A stretch of 64,000 nucleotides of DNA from Desulfarculaceae bacterium (GTDB taxonomy: Bacteria; Desulfobacterota; Desulfarculia; Desulfarculales; Desulfarculaceae): contig JAIPEN010000001.1 in assembly GCA_021737145.1 (NCBI GenBank), positions 310,001 through 374,000 on the forward strand, written 5' to 3'. Below are positions 51,119 to 59,633 of the stretch, in pieces; the first letter of the stretch is position 1; each line of letters starts with the position of its first letter. The notes under the pieces were generated by a model. That model had not been told where the DNA came from, did no database searches, and was given only the letters and a program-made list of their open reading frames with translations. A program made the position numbers and the translations under genes.

Positions 51119-51937
51119 TTGAGCGAATCAACCCCCTCCCAACTCACCCAAGCCGTATTGAACCAAGCCCGCGCCCTGGGAGCTGACATCGCCGGCGTTG
51201 CCGCGGGCAGCCAGTTGCTGGCCGGGCCGTCCTACGCGGTGCAGCCGTTCATGCCCACCTGGGACGGCACCTATGCCGGCCGCAAAATGACTGCCAAGTC
51301 ACGCGAAGTGCCGCCGGCCACGCCCGCCAGCGTGGTGGTGATCGGCCTGGCCCATCCCCCTGAACAGCCGGAGCTGGACTGGTGGCGGGCCCATATCCCC
51401 AGCCGCACCATGGGCAACGTGAAGCTGGCCGAGATAACCAAGGCCCTGGCCAGCTGGCTGGAGAGTGAGCACGGCCTGCCTGCGCGGGATTTGGCCTATT
51501 ACGTGGAGCACGGCGGGGTGTTCCTGAAGGACGCGGCCTCGCTGGCCGGCCTGGGCGTGGTGGGGCGCAACAACCTGTTCCTGAGCCGTGAGCTGGGCCC
51601 CTGGGTGCGGCTGCGCGGCGTGGGGGTTGAGGCCAAGCTGGAGCCGGGCCGGCCCCTGGCCTGGGACCCCTGCGAGGAGTGCCCCGCGCCCTGCCGCGAG
51701 GCCTGCCCCCAAGGAGCCCTGGACGGGTACGATCCTCCCTGGCCCGAGGGCGCGCCCGCTCCACTTCCCGGCCGGGACGGTGGCTACCGCCGCGAGGTCT
51801 GCAACCAGCAGATGAAAGCCGACCTGGCCGCGGGCCAAGAGATCACAGTGCCGGGGCGTGATCGTCCCTCCAAGCAGGTATTCTACTGCCGCCGCTGCGA
51901 GCTGGCCTGCCCGGTGGGCCGCTCGCCCGGAGCATGA
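51119..51937 (+). CDS. QueG-like iron-sulfur (4Fe-4S double cluster) reductase
   Basis: 272 aa from a TTG (no earlier ATG fits). VEHGGVFLKDAASLAGLGVV and GRNNLFLSRELGPWVRLRGV match the corrinoid-binding RAGLGWIGK region of epoxyqueuosine reductases. Two cluster motifs follow (CEECPAPCREACPQGAL and CRRCELACPVG, with an intervening CNQQ). It is shorter than E. coli QueG (379 aa), lacking the HEAT-like C-terminus, as many QueG-like and reductive-dehalogenase-related proteins do. Substrate unknown. It is flanked by both copies of the acyl-CoA dehydrogenase tail repeat. Confidence 0.82.
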   Translation: MSESTPSQLTQAVLNQARALGADIAGVAAGSQLLAGPSYAVQPFMPTWDGTYAGRKMTAKSREVPPATPASVVVIGLAHPPEQPELDWWRAHIPSRTMGNVKLAEITKALASWLESEHGLPARDLAYYVEHGGVFLKDAASLAGLGVVGRNNLFLSRELGPWVRLRGVGVEAKLEPGRPLAWDPCEECPAPCREACPQGALDGYDPPWPEGAPAPLPGRDGGYRREVCNQQMKADLAAGQEITVPGRDRPSKQVFYCRRCELACPVGRSPGA

Positions 51938-52020
51938 AAAAGGCGCCCCCTAGCGGAGGCGCCCTACCCTTTCCCAGGCCGCTGCTTTTTAGATCGCCCC
52001 GATGAGCCGGGCGATCACCA
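51936..52020 (-). repeat. Acyl-CoA dehydrogenase 3' end and terminator (copy 2, functional)
   Basis: The functional counterpart of the repeat at 50922. It contains the last ten codons of the acyl-CoA dehydrogenase and its terminator, and begins at the stop codon of the QueG-like gene. Confidence 0.75.
51937..51963 (-). terminator. Rho-independent terminator of the acyl-CoA dehydrogenase
   Basis: Minus-strand GGCGCC-x-CC stem pairing with GG-x-GGCGCC and followed by CTTTTT. The A-run that gives the minus-strand T-tract directly follows the QueG-like gene's stop. Confidence 0.8.
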
Positions 52021-53140
52021 GCCTTTGGATCTCGCTGGTCCCCTCCCCTATGGTCAGCAGCTTATAGTCCCGGTAGAAGCGTTCCACGTCGTATTCCTGC
52101 ATCAGCCCGTAGCCGCCGTGCAGCTGCACCGCCTGGTCGGTCACCCGTCCCATGACCTCCGAGGCGTAGAGCTTGGCCATGGCCGCGTGCTTGGAAAAGA
52201 ACTTGTGGTTGTCGCGTAGCCAGCAGGCGTTGTAGAGCAGCAAACGGGCGGCCTCGATCTCCATGGCCATGTCGGCCAGCTTGAAGGCGTTCACCTGAAA
52301 AGAGGCCACCGGCTTGTTGAACTGCACCCGCTCCTTGGAATAGCGCAGGGCCAGCTCATAGGCCCCCTGGGCCCCGCCCACGCCCATGGCTCCGATGGAC
52401 AAACGGCCGCCGTCCAGGGTTTCGAGCATCTGGTGGAAGCCCTTGCCCCGCGTGCCCAACAGGTTTTCCTTGGGCACCCGGCAATCGTCAAAGTAGAGCT
52501 CGCTGGTGTTGGAGGCGCGCCACATCATCTTGCCGTGCATCTCGCGGGCCTCGAAGCCCGGCGTGCCCAGCTCCACCAGGATGCAGCTCAGCTCGTCGCG
52601 GCCGTCCTCGCGCTTGCCGGTCTTGCACATCACGGTCACGCCCATGCTGTTGGGCGCGCTGGCGTTGGTGATGAAAATCTTGGAGCCGTTGATCACCCAC
52701 TCGTCGCCGTCCAGGACAGCGGTGGTGGCGCTGTTGCCCGCGTCCGAGCCCGCGCCCGGTTCGGTGAGCCCGAAGCCCCACAGCCCCTCGCCGGTGCACA
52801 GCTTGGGCAGGTACTTCATTTTCTGCTCTTCGCTGCCGTAGTAAAAAAGGGGCGATATGCCCAGGGAATTGCCCGCGGCAATGGTGGCGGCGTGGGACCC
52901 GTCGATGCGCGCGATTTCCTCCACGGCGATGATGTAGGACACGTAGTCCATGCCCTGTCCGCCGTAGTCCTCGCTCACGATCATGCCGAACAGGCCCAAC
53001 TCGCCCATGGCCCGGCAGGTGTCCAGGGAGAAGAACTCCTTCTGGTCCAGCTCCCGGGCAACGGGGGCTATCTCCTTTTCGGCGAAATCCCTCACCGTCT
53101 TGCGCAGGATATCCTGCTCCATGGATAGCTCGAAGTCCAT
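51989..53140 (-). CDS. Acyl-CoA dehydrogenase
   Basis: 383 aa, normal length. It starts MDFELSMEQDILRKTVRDFA; GFGLTEPGAGSDAG and WVINGSKIFITNASAP are the FAD-binding segments. The catalytic Glu is likely in LLTIGEGTSEIQRLVIARLI, as in short/branched-chain dehydrogenases. LHGGYGLMQEYDVERFYRDY is also conserved. It oxidises acyl-CoA and delivers electrons to ETF. It has its own promoter, so it need not be co-transcribed with the DUF35/thiolase genes. Confidence 0.94.
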   Translation of the reverse strand: MDFELSMEQDILRKTVRDFAEKEIAPVARELDQKEFFSLDTCRAMGELGLFGMIVSEDYGGQGMDYVSYIIAVEEIARIDGSHAATIAAGNSLGISPLFYYGSEEQKMKYLPKLCTGEGLWGFGLTEPGAGSDAGNSATTAVLDGDEWVINGSKIFITNASAPNSMGVTVMCKTGKREDGRDELSCILVELGTPGFEAREMHGKMMWRASNTSELYFDDCRVPKENLLGTRGKGFHQMLETLDGGRLSIGAMGVGGAQGAYELALRYSKERVQFNKPVASFQVNAFKLADMAMEIEAARLLLYNACWLRDNHKFFSKHAAMAKLYASEVMGRVTDQAVQLHGGYGLMQEYDVERFYRDYKLLTIGEGTSEIQRLVIARLIGAI

Positions 53141-53166
53141 CCTCTCCTCCGCGCTGGGGCTTACCT

Positions 53167-53196
53167 AATCTAAAAAATCGGCGCCCGCAACGTCAA
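53167..53196 (-). promoter_or_regulatory. Sigma-70 promoter of the acyl-CoA dehydrogenase
   Basis: Minus-strand TTGACG, 18-nt spacer, TAGATT, about 27 nt before the ATG; GGAGGAGAGG follows as ribosome site. Confidence 0.65.
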
Positions 53197-53224
53197 GCGG
53201 GAGGCCCCGCTCGGAGCCTCCCGC
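53197..53224 (-). terminator. Hairpin after the DUF35 gene (probable terminator)
   Basis: GCGGGAGGC and GCCTCCCGC form a 9-bp stem immediately upstream of the acyl-CoA dehydrogenase -35. No T-run follows at once, so termination may be weak. Confidence 0.5.
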
Positions 53225-53233
53225 CCGTGGCCG

Positions 53234-53743
53234 TCAGTCCTCGATGGGCACCCAGCACACATCCAGGATGGTGTGGGTGGGGTTGTTGGTGCGGAACTCG
53301 GCCCGAACCGGCATGCCGGTGACCGGCTTGCCCTGTTTGAGCCAGCCCTTGAAAATGGTGTCCACACCCTCGAGCTGAACGTCCACCTGCCAGTAGGGCG
53401 TCTCCATCTCAATGCCGATGCCCGCGTAATCCAGCATGGTGTAGGCGTAGATCTTGCCCACCGTGGGCGCCTCCACCCACTCGGTGCGCGCGTAGCAGTC
53501 CGGGCAGTCGGCCCGGGGGGGCAGCCAGGTGGAGTTCTCGGTGCACTCGGGATTGGTGCACTTGGTGGCCATGAGCTTGCCTTCGGTGAGCCCCTTGAAG
53601 AAGGGGGTCAGCAGGCCATAGGTGTGGTGGTGGGTTATGCTGCGGGGAAAGTCCACCACCCAGAAATCGCCGGACTCGTCGTAGATCTCGCTGGGGGTGC
53701 CGATGAACTGAGTGGCCAGAGGTCCTTCGTACGGCTTAGTCAT
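53234..53743 (-). CDS. DUF35 OB-fold/zinc-ribbon protein, thiolase partner subunit
   Basis: 169 aa. The zinc ribbon lies at about 60-85 (KCTNPECTENSTWLPPRADC, PDCYARTEW), followed by an OB-fold strand set (GKIYAYTMLDYAGIGIEMET, PYWQVDVQLEGVDTIFKGWL). Such proteins form a complex with thiolase-like enzymes (for example BbsA with BbsB) and bridge substrate transfer. The thiolase gene is 15 nt upstream, in the same operon. Confidence 0.9.
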   Translation of the reverse strand: MTKPYEGPLATQFIGTPSEIYDESGDFWVVDFPRSITHHHTYGLLTPFFKGLTEGKLMATKCTNPECTENSTWLPPRADCPDCYARTEWVEAPTVGKIYAYTMLDYAGIGIEMETPYWQVDVQLEGVDTIFKGWLKQGKPVTGMPVRAEFRTNNPTHTILDVCWVPIED

Positions 53744-53758
53744 GATTCGCCTCCTCCC

Positions 53759-55126
53759 TTACCAGGCCTTGCGCAGGATGCCGCAGGTTACGTGGGAGCC
53801 AACCCCGGCGTGGCTGATCCACAGGCCCTGCTTGGCGTCAGGCACCTGCAGGCTCTTCCAGTCGGCGGGCTTTTGTTTGCCGGCCCGCTGCCACCACTTG
53901 TCCTCGCCGTGGAACTTGTCGTACTTGCCCTGGATCTGCCAGAGCACCTCGGCCGCCTGCCAGATGCCGGTGGCGCCCACCGCATGCATGGTGCCCAACA
54001 GGCCGCCCGAGAGGTTGGAGGGGCACTTGCCGCCAAAGTAGGCGTCGCCGCTCTCGATGTAGTCCGGCTCCTGGCCATAGGGCCTGAGGCCGATGTCACC
54101 GTAGGTCTGGATGTCGCTGATGGTGAAGGCGTCGTGCAGCTCCACCAGGTCCAGTTCCTCCAGGGGCTCGTGAACCCCGGCCATGCGGTAGGCCAGGTAG
54201 GCCGCGAAGCGGGCGGCCAGGAAGGACTCGAAGCCGGGCCAGCGGCCGGAATCGGCCAGGAGCTCGTCATACATGCCCTCGGGCTCGTTGGGCAACAGGG
54301 GAATCTCCATGTGCCGCCGGTCGGCCACGCGCAAGGTGTGGGTGCCGCCGGCCATGAACAGCTCCACCGGGTGATCGCTGAGCTTGTAGGCCATCTCTTC
54401 GTTGCACAAGAGCACCGAGGCGCTGCCCGCGGTCATGGCGCAGCACTCCAGGAACCGGAGGGGATAGGCGCTCATGCGCGAGGCCAGCACCTCGTCCACG
54501 GTGTGGTGCCCCGGTTGCTGGGCGTTGGGGTTGCTCATGGCGTAGCCCCGGTTCTTCACCGCCACCTTGGCCCGGGTCACCTCGGAGAGGTTGTAGGCCT
54601 CGGCGAAACGGTTGGCCATGGGCGCATAGTAGGAGCTGTAGATGCGGCCCATGCGGGTCTCGAAGTCCTTGCAGGCCGCGGTGGAGATGTAGAAGTTGCC
54701 GGTGCGCGTGTCCACCTCGTCCATGCGCTCCCAGCCGCAGACCAGCACCGTGTCGGCGTAACCGCTGGCCACGGCCATGGCCCCGTTGAGCACCGCCGCC
54801 CCGCCGGTGGCCCCGCCGGTCTTGATGCCGTTGTTCCACAAGGGGTCCAGGCCCAGGTAGTCGTGAATCTTGGCCTCGCAGAGCAGCTGGTCCTGGAAAT
54901 GGTCGGCGAACTCGCCGTAGGCGCAGTACTGGATCGAGTCCTTGATCTCCTTGGGGGACATCTTCAGGTCGTTGTCCTCCAACATCATCTTGTAGCCCAT
55001 CATCACCAGCTCTTCCAGCTTGTACTCCGGGAAGTACTTGCGGAAGGGGGTGCAGCCGCCGGCGACCATGAACACCCTTCGCGACCATTGGGGCACCCTG
55101 AGGTTGCCCTTGCCGAATTTGATCAT
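53759..55126 (-). CDS. Thiolase-superfamily protein (SCP2-type) with atypical nucleophile site
   Basis: 455 aa. It starts MIKFGKGNLRVPQWSRRVFM with VAGGCTPFRKYFPEYKLEEL. Where SCP2-type thiolases have NNNCSTGS, this protein reads KTGGATGGAAVLNGAMAVAS, so the nucleophilic Cys appears to be Gly. DTVLVCGWERMDEVDTRTGN and ELDLVELHDAFTISD follow, with a late HAVGATG and SHAGVGSHVTCGIL. It pairs with the DUF35 protein. Related BbsB-like proteins act on aromatic succinyl-CoA, but this enzyme's substrate is unknown. A GGAGGAGAGG site precedes the ATG. Confidence 0.85.
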   Translation of the reverse strand: MIKFGKGNLRVPQWSRRVFMVAGGCTPFRKYFPEYKLEELVMMGYKMMLEDNDLKMSPKEIKDSIQYCAYGEFADHFQDQLLCEAKIHDYLGLDPLWNNGIKTGGATGGAAVLNGAMAVASGYADTVLVCGWERMDEVDTRTGNFYISTAACKDFETRMGRIYSSYYAPMANRFAEAYNLSEVTRAKVAVKNRGYAMSNPNAQQPGHHTVDEVLASRMSAYPLRFLECCAMTAGSASVLLCNEEMAYKLSDHPVELFMAGGTHTLRVADRRHMEIPLLPNEPEGMYDELLADSGRWPGFESFLAARFAAYLAYRMAGVHEPLEELDLVELHDAFTISDIQTYGDIGLRPYGQEPDYIESGDAYFGGKCPSNLSGGLLGTMHAVGATGIWQAAEVLWQIQGKYDKFHGEDKWWQRAGKQKPADWKSLQVPDAKQGLWISHAGVGSHVTCGILRKAW

Positions 55127-55202
55127 GCTTGCTCTCCTCCCTCTCCTCCAAACTAAAAGTTGGCGCGGGCCGTCCTGATGACCGCCGCGCGCCCGACCCC
55201 TC

Positions 55203-55745
55203 CTATAAGGTCCCCACCCACAGCACCACGGCCAACTCTTGTCCGATGTTGGCTATGGCCTGGGCCTTGGGCTCGGCCCAAAAGTGGGCGGCGTCATGCT
55301 TATTCATTTGGAACACCCGGTCCCCGTGGCGCAGCTCGATCCGCCCGGCCAACACGCACAAGACCTCCTGGCCGTTCTTGATGTCCTTGCGCACGGGTAG
55401 CGACTTGCCGGGCTCGATGAACAAAACCGCGCCGTCCAGGACCTCCCGGTTTTCCGGAGGGCTCATGCGGCGGGTGACGAACCCGGTGTGGGGCATGTCC
55501 ACCTCGGCCCACTCCTCGGTGCGCAAGACGAACACCCGCTCCTGGTTCTGCAAGCGGCTCAGCAGGCTGCCCACGTCCACGGACAGGGCCTGGCCAATGG
55601 ACATCAAGGTCTCCACCGAGGGAGACTTGACGTTGTTCTCCACCTGGCTCAGAAAACCTTCCGAGACCCCGGCTTTTTCGGCCACTGCTTTCAGGGTGAG
55701 ATTCTGCCCTTTGCGGCAGCGGCGGAGCTCATTGCCAAGATTCAA
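55203..55745 (-). CDS. XRE-family regulator with cupin domain
   Basis: 180 aa from a TTG at 55745. The HTH is GNELRRCRKGQNLTLKAVAE and KAGVSEGFLSQVENNVKSPS (residues 5-45). A cupin covers about 100-180 (GAVLFIEPGKSLPVRKDIKN, EVLCVLAGRIELRHGDRVFQ). It is the first gene before the thiolase (76-nt gap), so it probably controls that operon and itself. A palindromic operator and a perfect TATAAT lie immediately upstream. The leader seems very short and has no clear ribosome site. Confidence 0.9.
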   Translation of the reverse strand: MNLGNELRRCRKGQNLTLKAVAEKAGVSEGFLSQVENNVKSPSVETLMSIGQALSVDVGSLLSRLQNQERVFVLRTEEWAEVDMPHTGFVTRRMSPPENREVLDGAVLFIEPGKSLPVRKDIKNGQEVLCVLAGRIELRHGDRVFQMNKHDAAHFWAEPKAQAIANIGQELAVVLWVGTL

Positions 55746-55768
55746 TTTTTTATCCGTATATTATAGAC

Positions 55769-55794
55769 TTAACCAGATTAACCCCTCTGGTTAA
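55769..55794 (-). promoter_or_regulatory. Inverted-repeat operator at the XRE-cupin promoter
   Basis: TTAACCAGA and TCTGGTTAA are perfect 9-bp arms with an 8-nt spacer, located between the -10 (TATAAT) and -35 region of the minus-strand promoter. That is the place expected for self-repression by the XRE protein. Confidence 0.65.
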
Positions 55795-55856
55795 TATTTA
55801 CCATAGGGCAATATTAAGGCGTGGTCAAGGAAAAAGAGACTCTTTGGTGGGGTTTC

Positions 55857-55890
55857 GGCCCCGCGCCGGAAAGGGGCCCGGCGCGGGGCC
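55857..55890. repeat. 13-bp GC-rich inverted repeat
   Basis: GGCCCCGCGCCGG and CCGGCGCGGGGCC are perfectly complementary arms around an 8-nt loop. No T-run follows on either strand, so it is not a standard terminator. Role unknown. Confidence 0.6.
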
Positions 55891-56038
55891 TCGGTGCGAA
55901 ATATTTTCTCACCAGGGCCCGGGCGCGCTTAATTTTTTCCCTGAGCATGCCCTGATTGGACTCGGGCCGGATTTTGCCCGTCAAGTTAATCATATGTTTT
56001 AATTGCCATAATACGTTTTATGACCAATATTTTTTTCT

Positions 56039-56055
56039 TTGGCACGAGCCCTGCT
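56039..56055 (+). promoter_or_regulatory. Sigma-54 promoter of zraP-zraS-zraR
   Basis: TTGGCACGAGCCCTGCT matches YTGGCACGnnnnTTGCW with one change; GG and GC are 10 nt apart as required. It lies about 85 nt upstream of the zraP ATG. The sigma-54 activator ZraR is encoded two genes downstream, fitting autoregulation. Confidence 0.85.
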
Positions 56056-56140
56056 ACTTCTGTAGGCATCCGGAACGCACCAAAACGGATACGCACTAAC
56101 GGAAACCAGATACCCAAGAGTCAGCCCAAGGAGGCATAGC

Positions 56141-56653
56141 ATGAAAAAGATGATCGTTGTTTTAGGTAGCCTGGCCCTGGTGGCTTCCCTGGCCGTGGGC
56201 GCTTGGGCCGGCCCCTGGGGTCCCGGCCCTGGTTACGGTCCCGGCAACTGCCCCGGCTACGCGGCCGGCGGCCCTGGTTACGGCCCTGGCAATGGACCTG
56301 GCCCCCAGTTGACCAAGGAAGATTTCGAAAAGATGCAGGCCAAGCGGGCCGCCTTTTTGAAGGACACCATGCAACTGCGCCAGACCATGGCCATCAAGCG
56401 CATCGAGCTGCGCACCGATTGGGCCCAGGTCAAGCCTGATGAGGCCAAGATCAAGGCCCTCCAGACCGAGATGATCGACCTGCGCGCCCAGATCGCCAAG
56501 AAGGCCACCGAGGCCGGCATGCCCGCTTATGGCCGCGGCTTTGGCCGGAGCGGCAAGGGACGCGGCTACGGCCAGGGCATGGCCTACGGTCCCCGTGGCG
56601 GCGGTTACGGCCCCCGTGGCGGCGGCTACGGCCAGGGCTCTTGCTGGCGCTAA
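56141..56653 (+). CDS. zraP: ZraP/CpxP-like periplasmic zinc-resistance-associated protein
   Basis: 170 aa with a clear signal peptide (MIVVLGSLALVASLAVGAWA). Glycine/proline/tyrosine-rich repeats (WGPGPGYGPGNCPGYAAGGP) flank a helical core, about 60-125 (LTKEDFEKMQAKRAAFLKDT, MQLRQTMAIKRIELRTDWAQ), which is the LTxxQ-type Spy/ZraP fold. The C-terminus repeats GPRGGGYG and ends in SCWR, a possible metal-binding tail. It is a chaperone and zinc-dependent repressor in the ZraPSR system. AAGGAGG precedes the ATG; a sigma-54 promoter lies upstream. Confidence 0.85.
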   Translation: MKKMIVVLGSLALVASLAVGAWAGPWGPGPGYGPGNCPGYAAGGPGYGPGNGPGPQLTKEDFEKMQAKRAAFLKDTMQLRQTMAIKRIELRTDWAQVKPDEAKIKALQTEMIDLRAQIAKKATEAGMPAYGRGFGRSGKGRGYGQGMAYGPRGGGYGPRGGGYGQGSCWR

Positions 56654-56670
56654 GACCTTTCCCTCGGGTA

Positions 56671-56707
56671 CAATCAGGGTCCGGGCCATCGGCCCGGGCC
56701 TTGATTG
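56671..56707 (+). promoter_or_regulatory. Long intercistronic hairpin between zraP and zraS
   Basis: CAATCAGGGTCCGGGCC pairs along all 17 positions (two G-U pairs in RNA) with GGCCCGGGCCTTGATTG around a 3-nt loop. It ends 2 nt before the zraS AAGGAGAG ribosome site and has no T-run. It may protect or terminate partly after zraP, lowering kinase expression. Confidence 0.7.
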
Positions 56708-56725
56708 TCAAGGAGAGCCAATAGG

Positions 56726-58167
56726 ATGAGCAACACCACCCCCATAGGCCGCGAGCCCAAGAGCGGGCTGCCGGTCCTGCTTTTGGCGGGGGTGCTGTTG
56801 CTGATCCTGGTGGTGATCGGCCTGACCACCACCCACCGCATGCAAAGGGCCGGCGAACTGATGCGCCACTCCCTGGTCACCCAGGGCGAGCTGGTGGTGC
56901 GCTCCCTGGAGGGGGCCACCCGCTTCGGCATGCGCCATCACATGTGGGGGGCCCGGCGCATGCAGTCGCTGGTGGAGGAGATGCTGCGCATGCCCAACCT
57001 GATCTCCCTGGCCGTGGTGGACCCGGGCAGCCAGGTCATGGCCGCGGGAGTGTCCACCCCCATGGCCAACGACGTGCGGGCCATGGCCCTGGGCGGCCTG
57101 CCCCCGGAGATGGACGCGGCCATCGACCAGCGCAAGGTGGTCACCCGCTTTTTGGACAAGGAGCTGGTGGTGGGGCGTCCCTTCGAGCCCCTGGCCCCCT
57201 ACCGCCGTCCCGGCGGCAGACTGCCTCCCTGGGCCAAGGAGCACGATGACCAGATGCGCCGCATGATGAGCCCGGGCATGAACATGATGGGCATGCCCGC
57301 GCCCAACCCCAAGCCCGGCTACGTGCTGGTGCGCCTGTCCACCAAGCGCATCCTCACGGCCCAGCAGCGCGACCTGACCAGCTCCCTGTTCTTGGCCGGG
57401 GTGGTGTTTCTCTCGGCCGGCATGGTGGCCGCTTTCATGTTCCTTTTGGCCCGCCGCCGCCAGCGGGAGCTCAGCCGCCTGCGCGAGGAGGTGGCGGCCA
57501 ACCAGCATTTGGCTGCGGTGGGCCGCTTGGCCGGCTCGGTGGCCCACGAGGTCCGCAATCCCCTTTCCGCCCTGCGCGGGCTGGTGCAGTTTTTGGCCAA
57601 GGGCCAGGAGCCGGGCAGCCGCCAGGCCCAATGCGCCCATACCGCCGTGGCCGAGGTGGACCGTTTGGAACGGGTGGTCTCGGGCCTGTTGGACTACACC
57701 CGGCCCCGGCCGCCCCGCCTGATCCCCCTGGACCTGGGCGAGAGCATCGAGGGCACCATCCGCCTGCTGGCCGACGAGCCCCGCGCCCAGGGGGTGGAGA
57801 TCGCCAGCCAGGCCGCCCCAGACCTGCCCGAGGTCTCGGCCGACCCGGACCAGGTGCGCCAAATACTCATGAACCTGATCCTCAACGCCCTGGAGGCCAA
57901 CAACGGTCAGGGGCAAGTGCTGGTCAGCGCGGCGCGGCGCGGCAATGCGGTGGAGCTGAGCGTGGCCGACCAGGGCCCCGGCCTGCCGCCCGGCCAAGAG
58001 GATGAGCTCTTCGATCCCTTCTTCAGCACCAAGGAACGGGGCACCGGGCTGGGCCTGGCCATCGCCAGCCGCCTGGCCACCGGCCTGGGCGGCGGCCTGG
58101 GCGCGGCCAACCGGCCCGAAGGCGGCGCCTCCTTCACCCTCACCCTGCCCTGTTCAGAGGCCAAGTC

Positions 58168-58171
<4 letters not shown>
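56726..58171 (+). CDS. zraS: Sensor histidine kinase, ZraS-like
   Basis: 481 aa from the ATG at 56726, 8 nt after AAGGAGAG (the ORF track starts at an upstream TTG). Helix 1 (VLLLAGVLLLILVVIGLTTT) and helix 2 (TSSLFLAGVVFLSAGMVAAF) bound a periplasmic sensor with a Met- and Pro-rich stretch (MRRMMSPGMNMMGMPAPNPK) that could bind metal. The H-box is GSVAHEVRNPLSALRGLV; N, G1 and G2 boxes follow (LMNLILNALEANNG, VADQGPGLPPGQ, TKERGTGLGLAI). It phosphorylates ZraR. Confidence 0.9.
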
Positions 58172-59526
<1,355 letters not shown>

Positions 59527-59551
59527 GGGTCACCCATAGCCGAGAATCTCC

Positions 59552-59580
59552 TTGCCTGGCGTCTGCCTGGCTTCTATACT
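59552..59580 (+). promoter_or_regulatory. Sigma-70 promoter of the HD-GYP gene
   Basis: TTGCCT, 17-nt spacer, TATACT, about 53 nt before the ATG at 59634. Confidence 0.65.
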
Positions 59581-59633
59581 GATCCAATAGTTCAGTGATT
59601 ATGCCCACGTAGTCATCATGTTCAGGGCCACCC

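Larger units (their letters stand above)
55746..56140 (+). other. 395-nt divergent regulatory gap between the XRE-cupin gene and zraP
   Basis: No gene is seen. It contains the XRE promoter (TATAAT at 55760-55765 on the minus strand), a 9-bp inverted-repeat operator, a 13-bp GC-rich inverted repeat and the sigma-54 promoter of zraP. The middle part is AT-rich with several short palindromes that might be enhancer sites. Confidence 0.7.

Noticed and set aside
50917-51189. 90-aa minus-strand ORF next to the QueG-like gene
   Set aside because: Its only recognisable part is the relic acyl-CoA dehydrogenase tail; it also overlaps the QueG-like start.
53273-55156. 627-aa plus-strand ORF opposite thiolase and DUF35
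   Set aside because: No recognisable motif and spans two real minus-strand genes and their gap.
56007-56022. CATAA-6-TTATG palindrome as a ZraR enhancer site
   Set aside because: Only about 20 nt from the sigma-54 -24 element and with short arms; too close and too weak to call.
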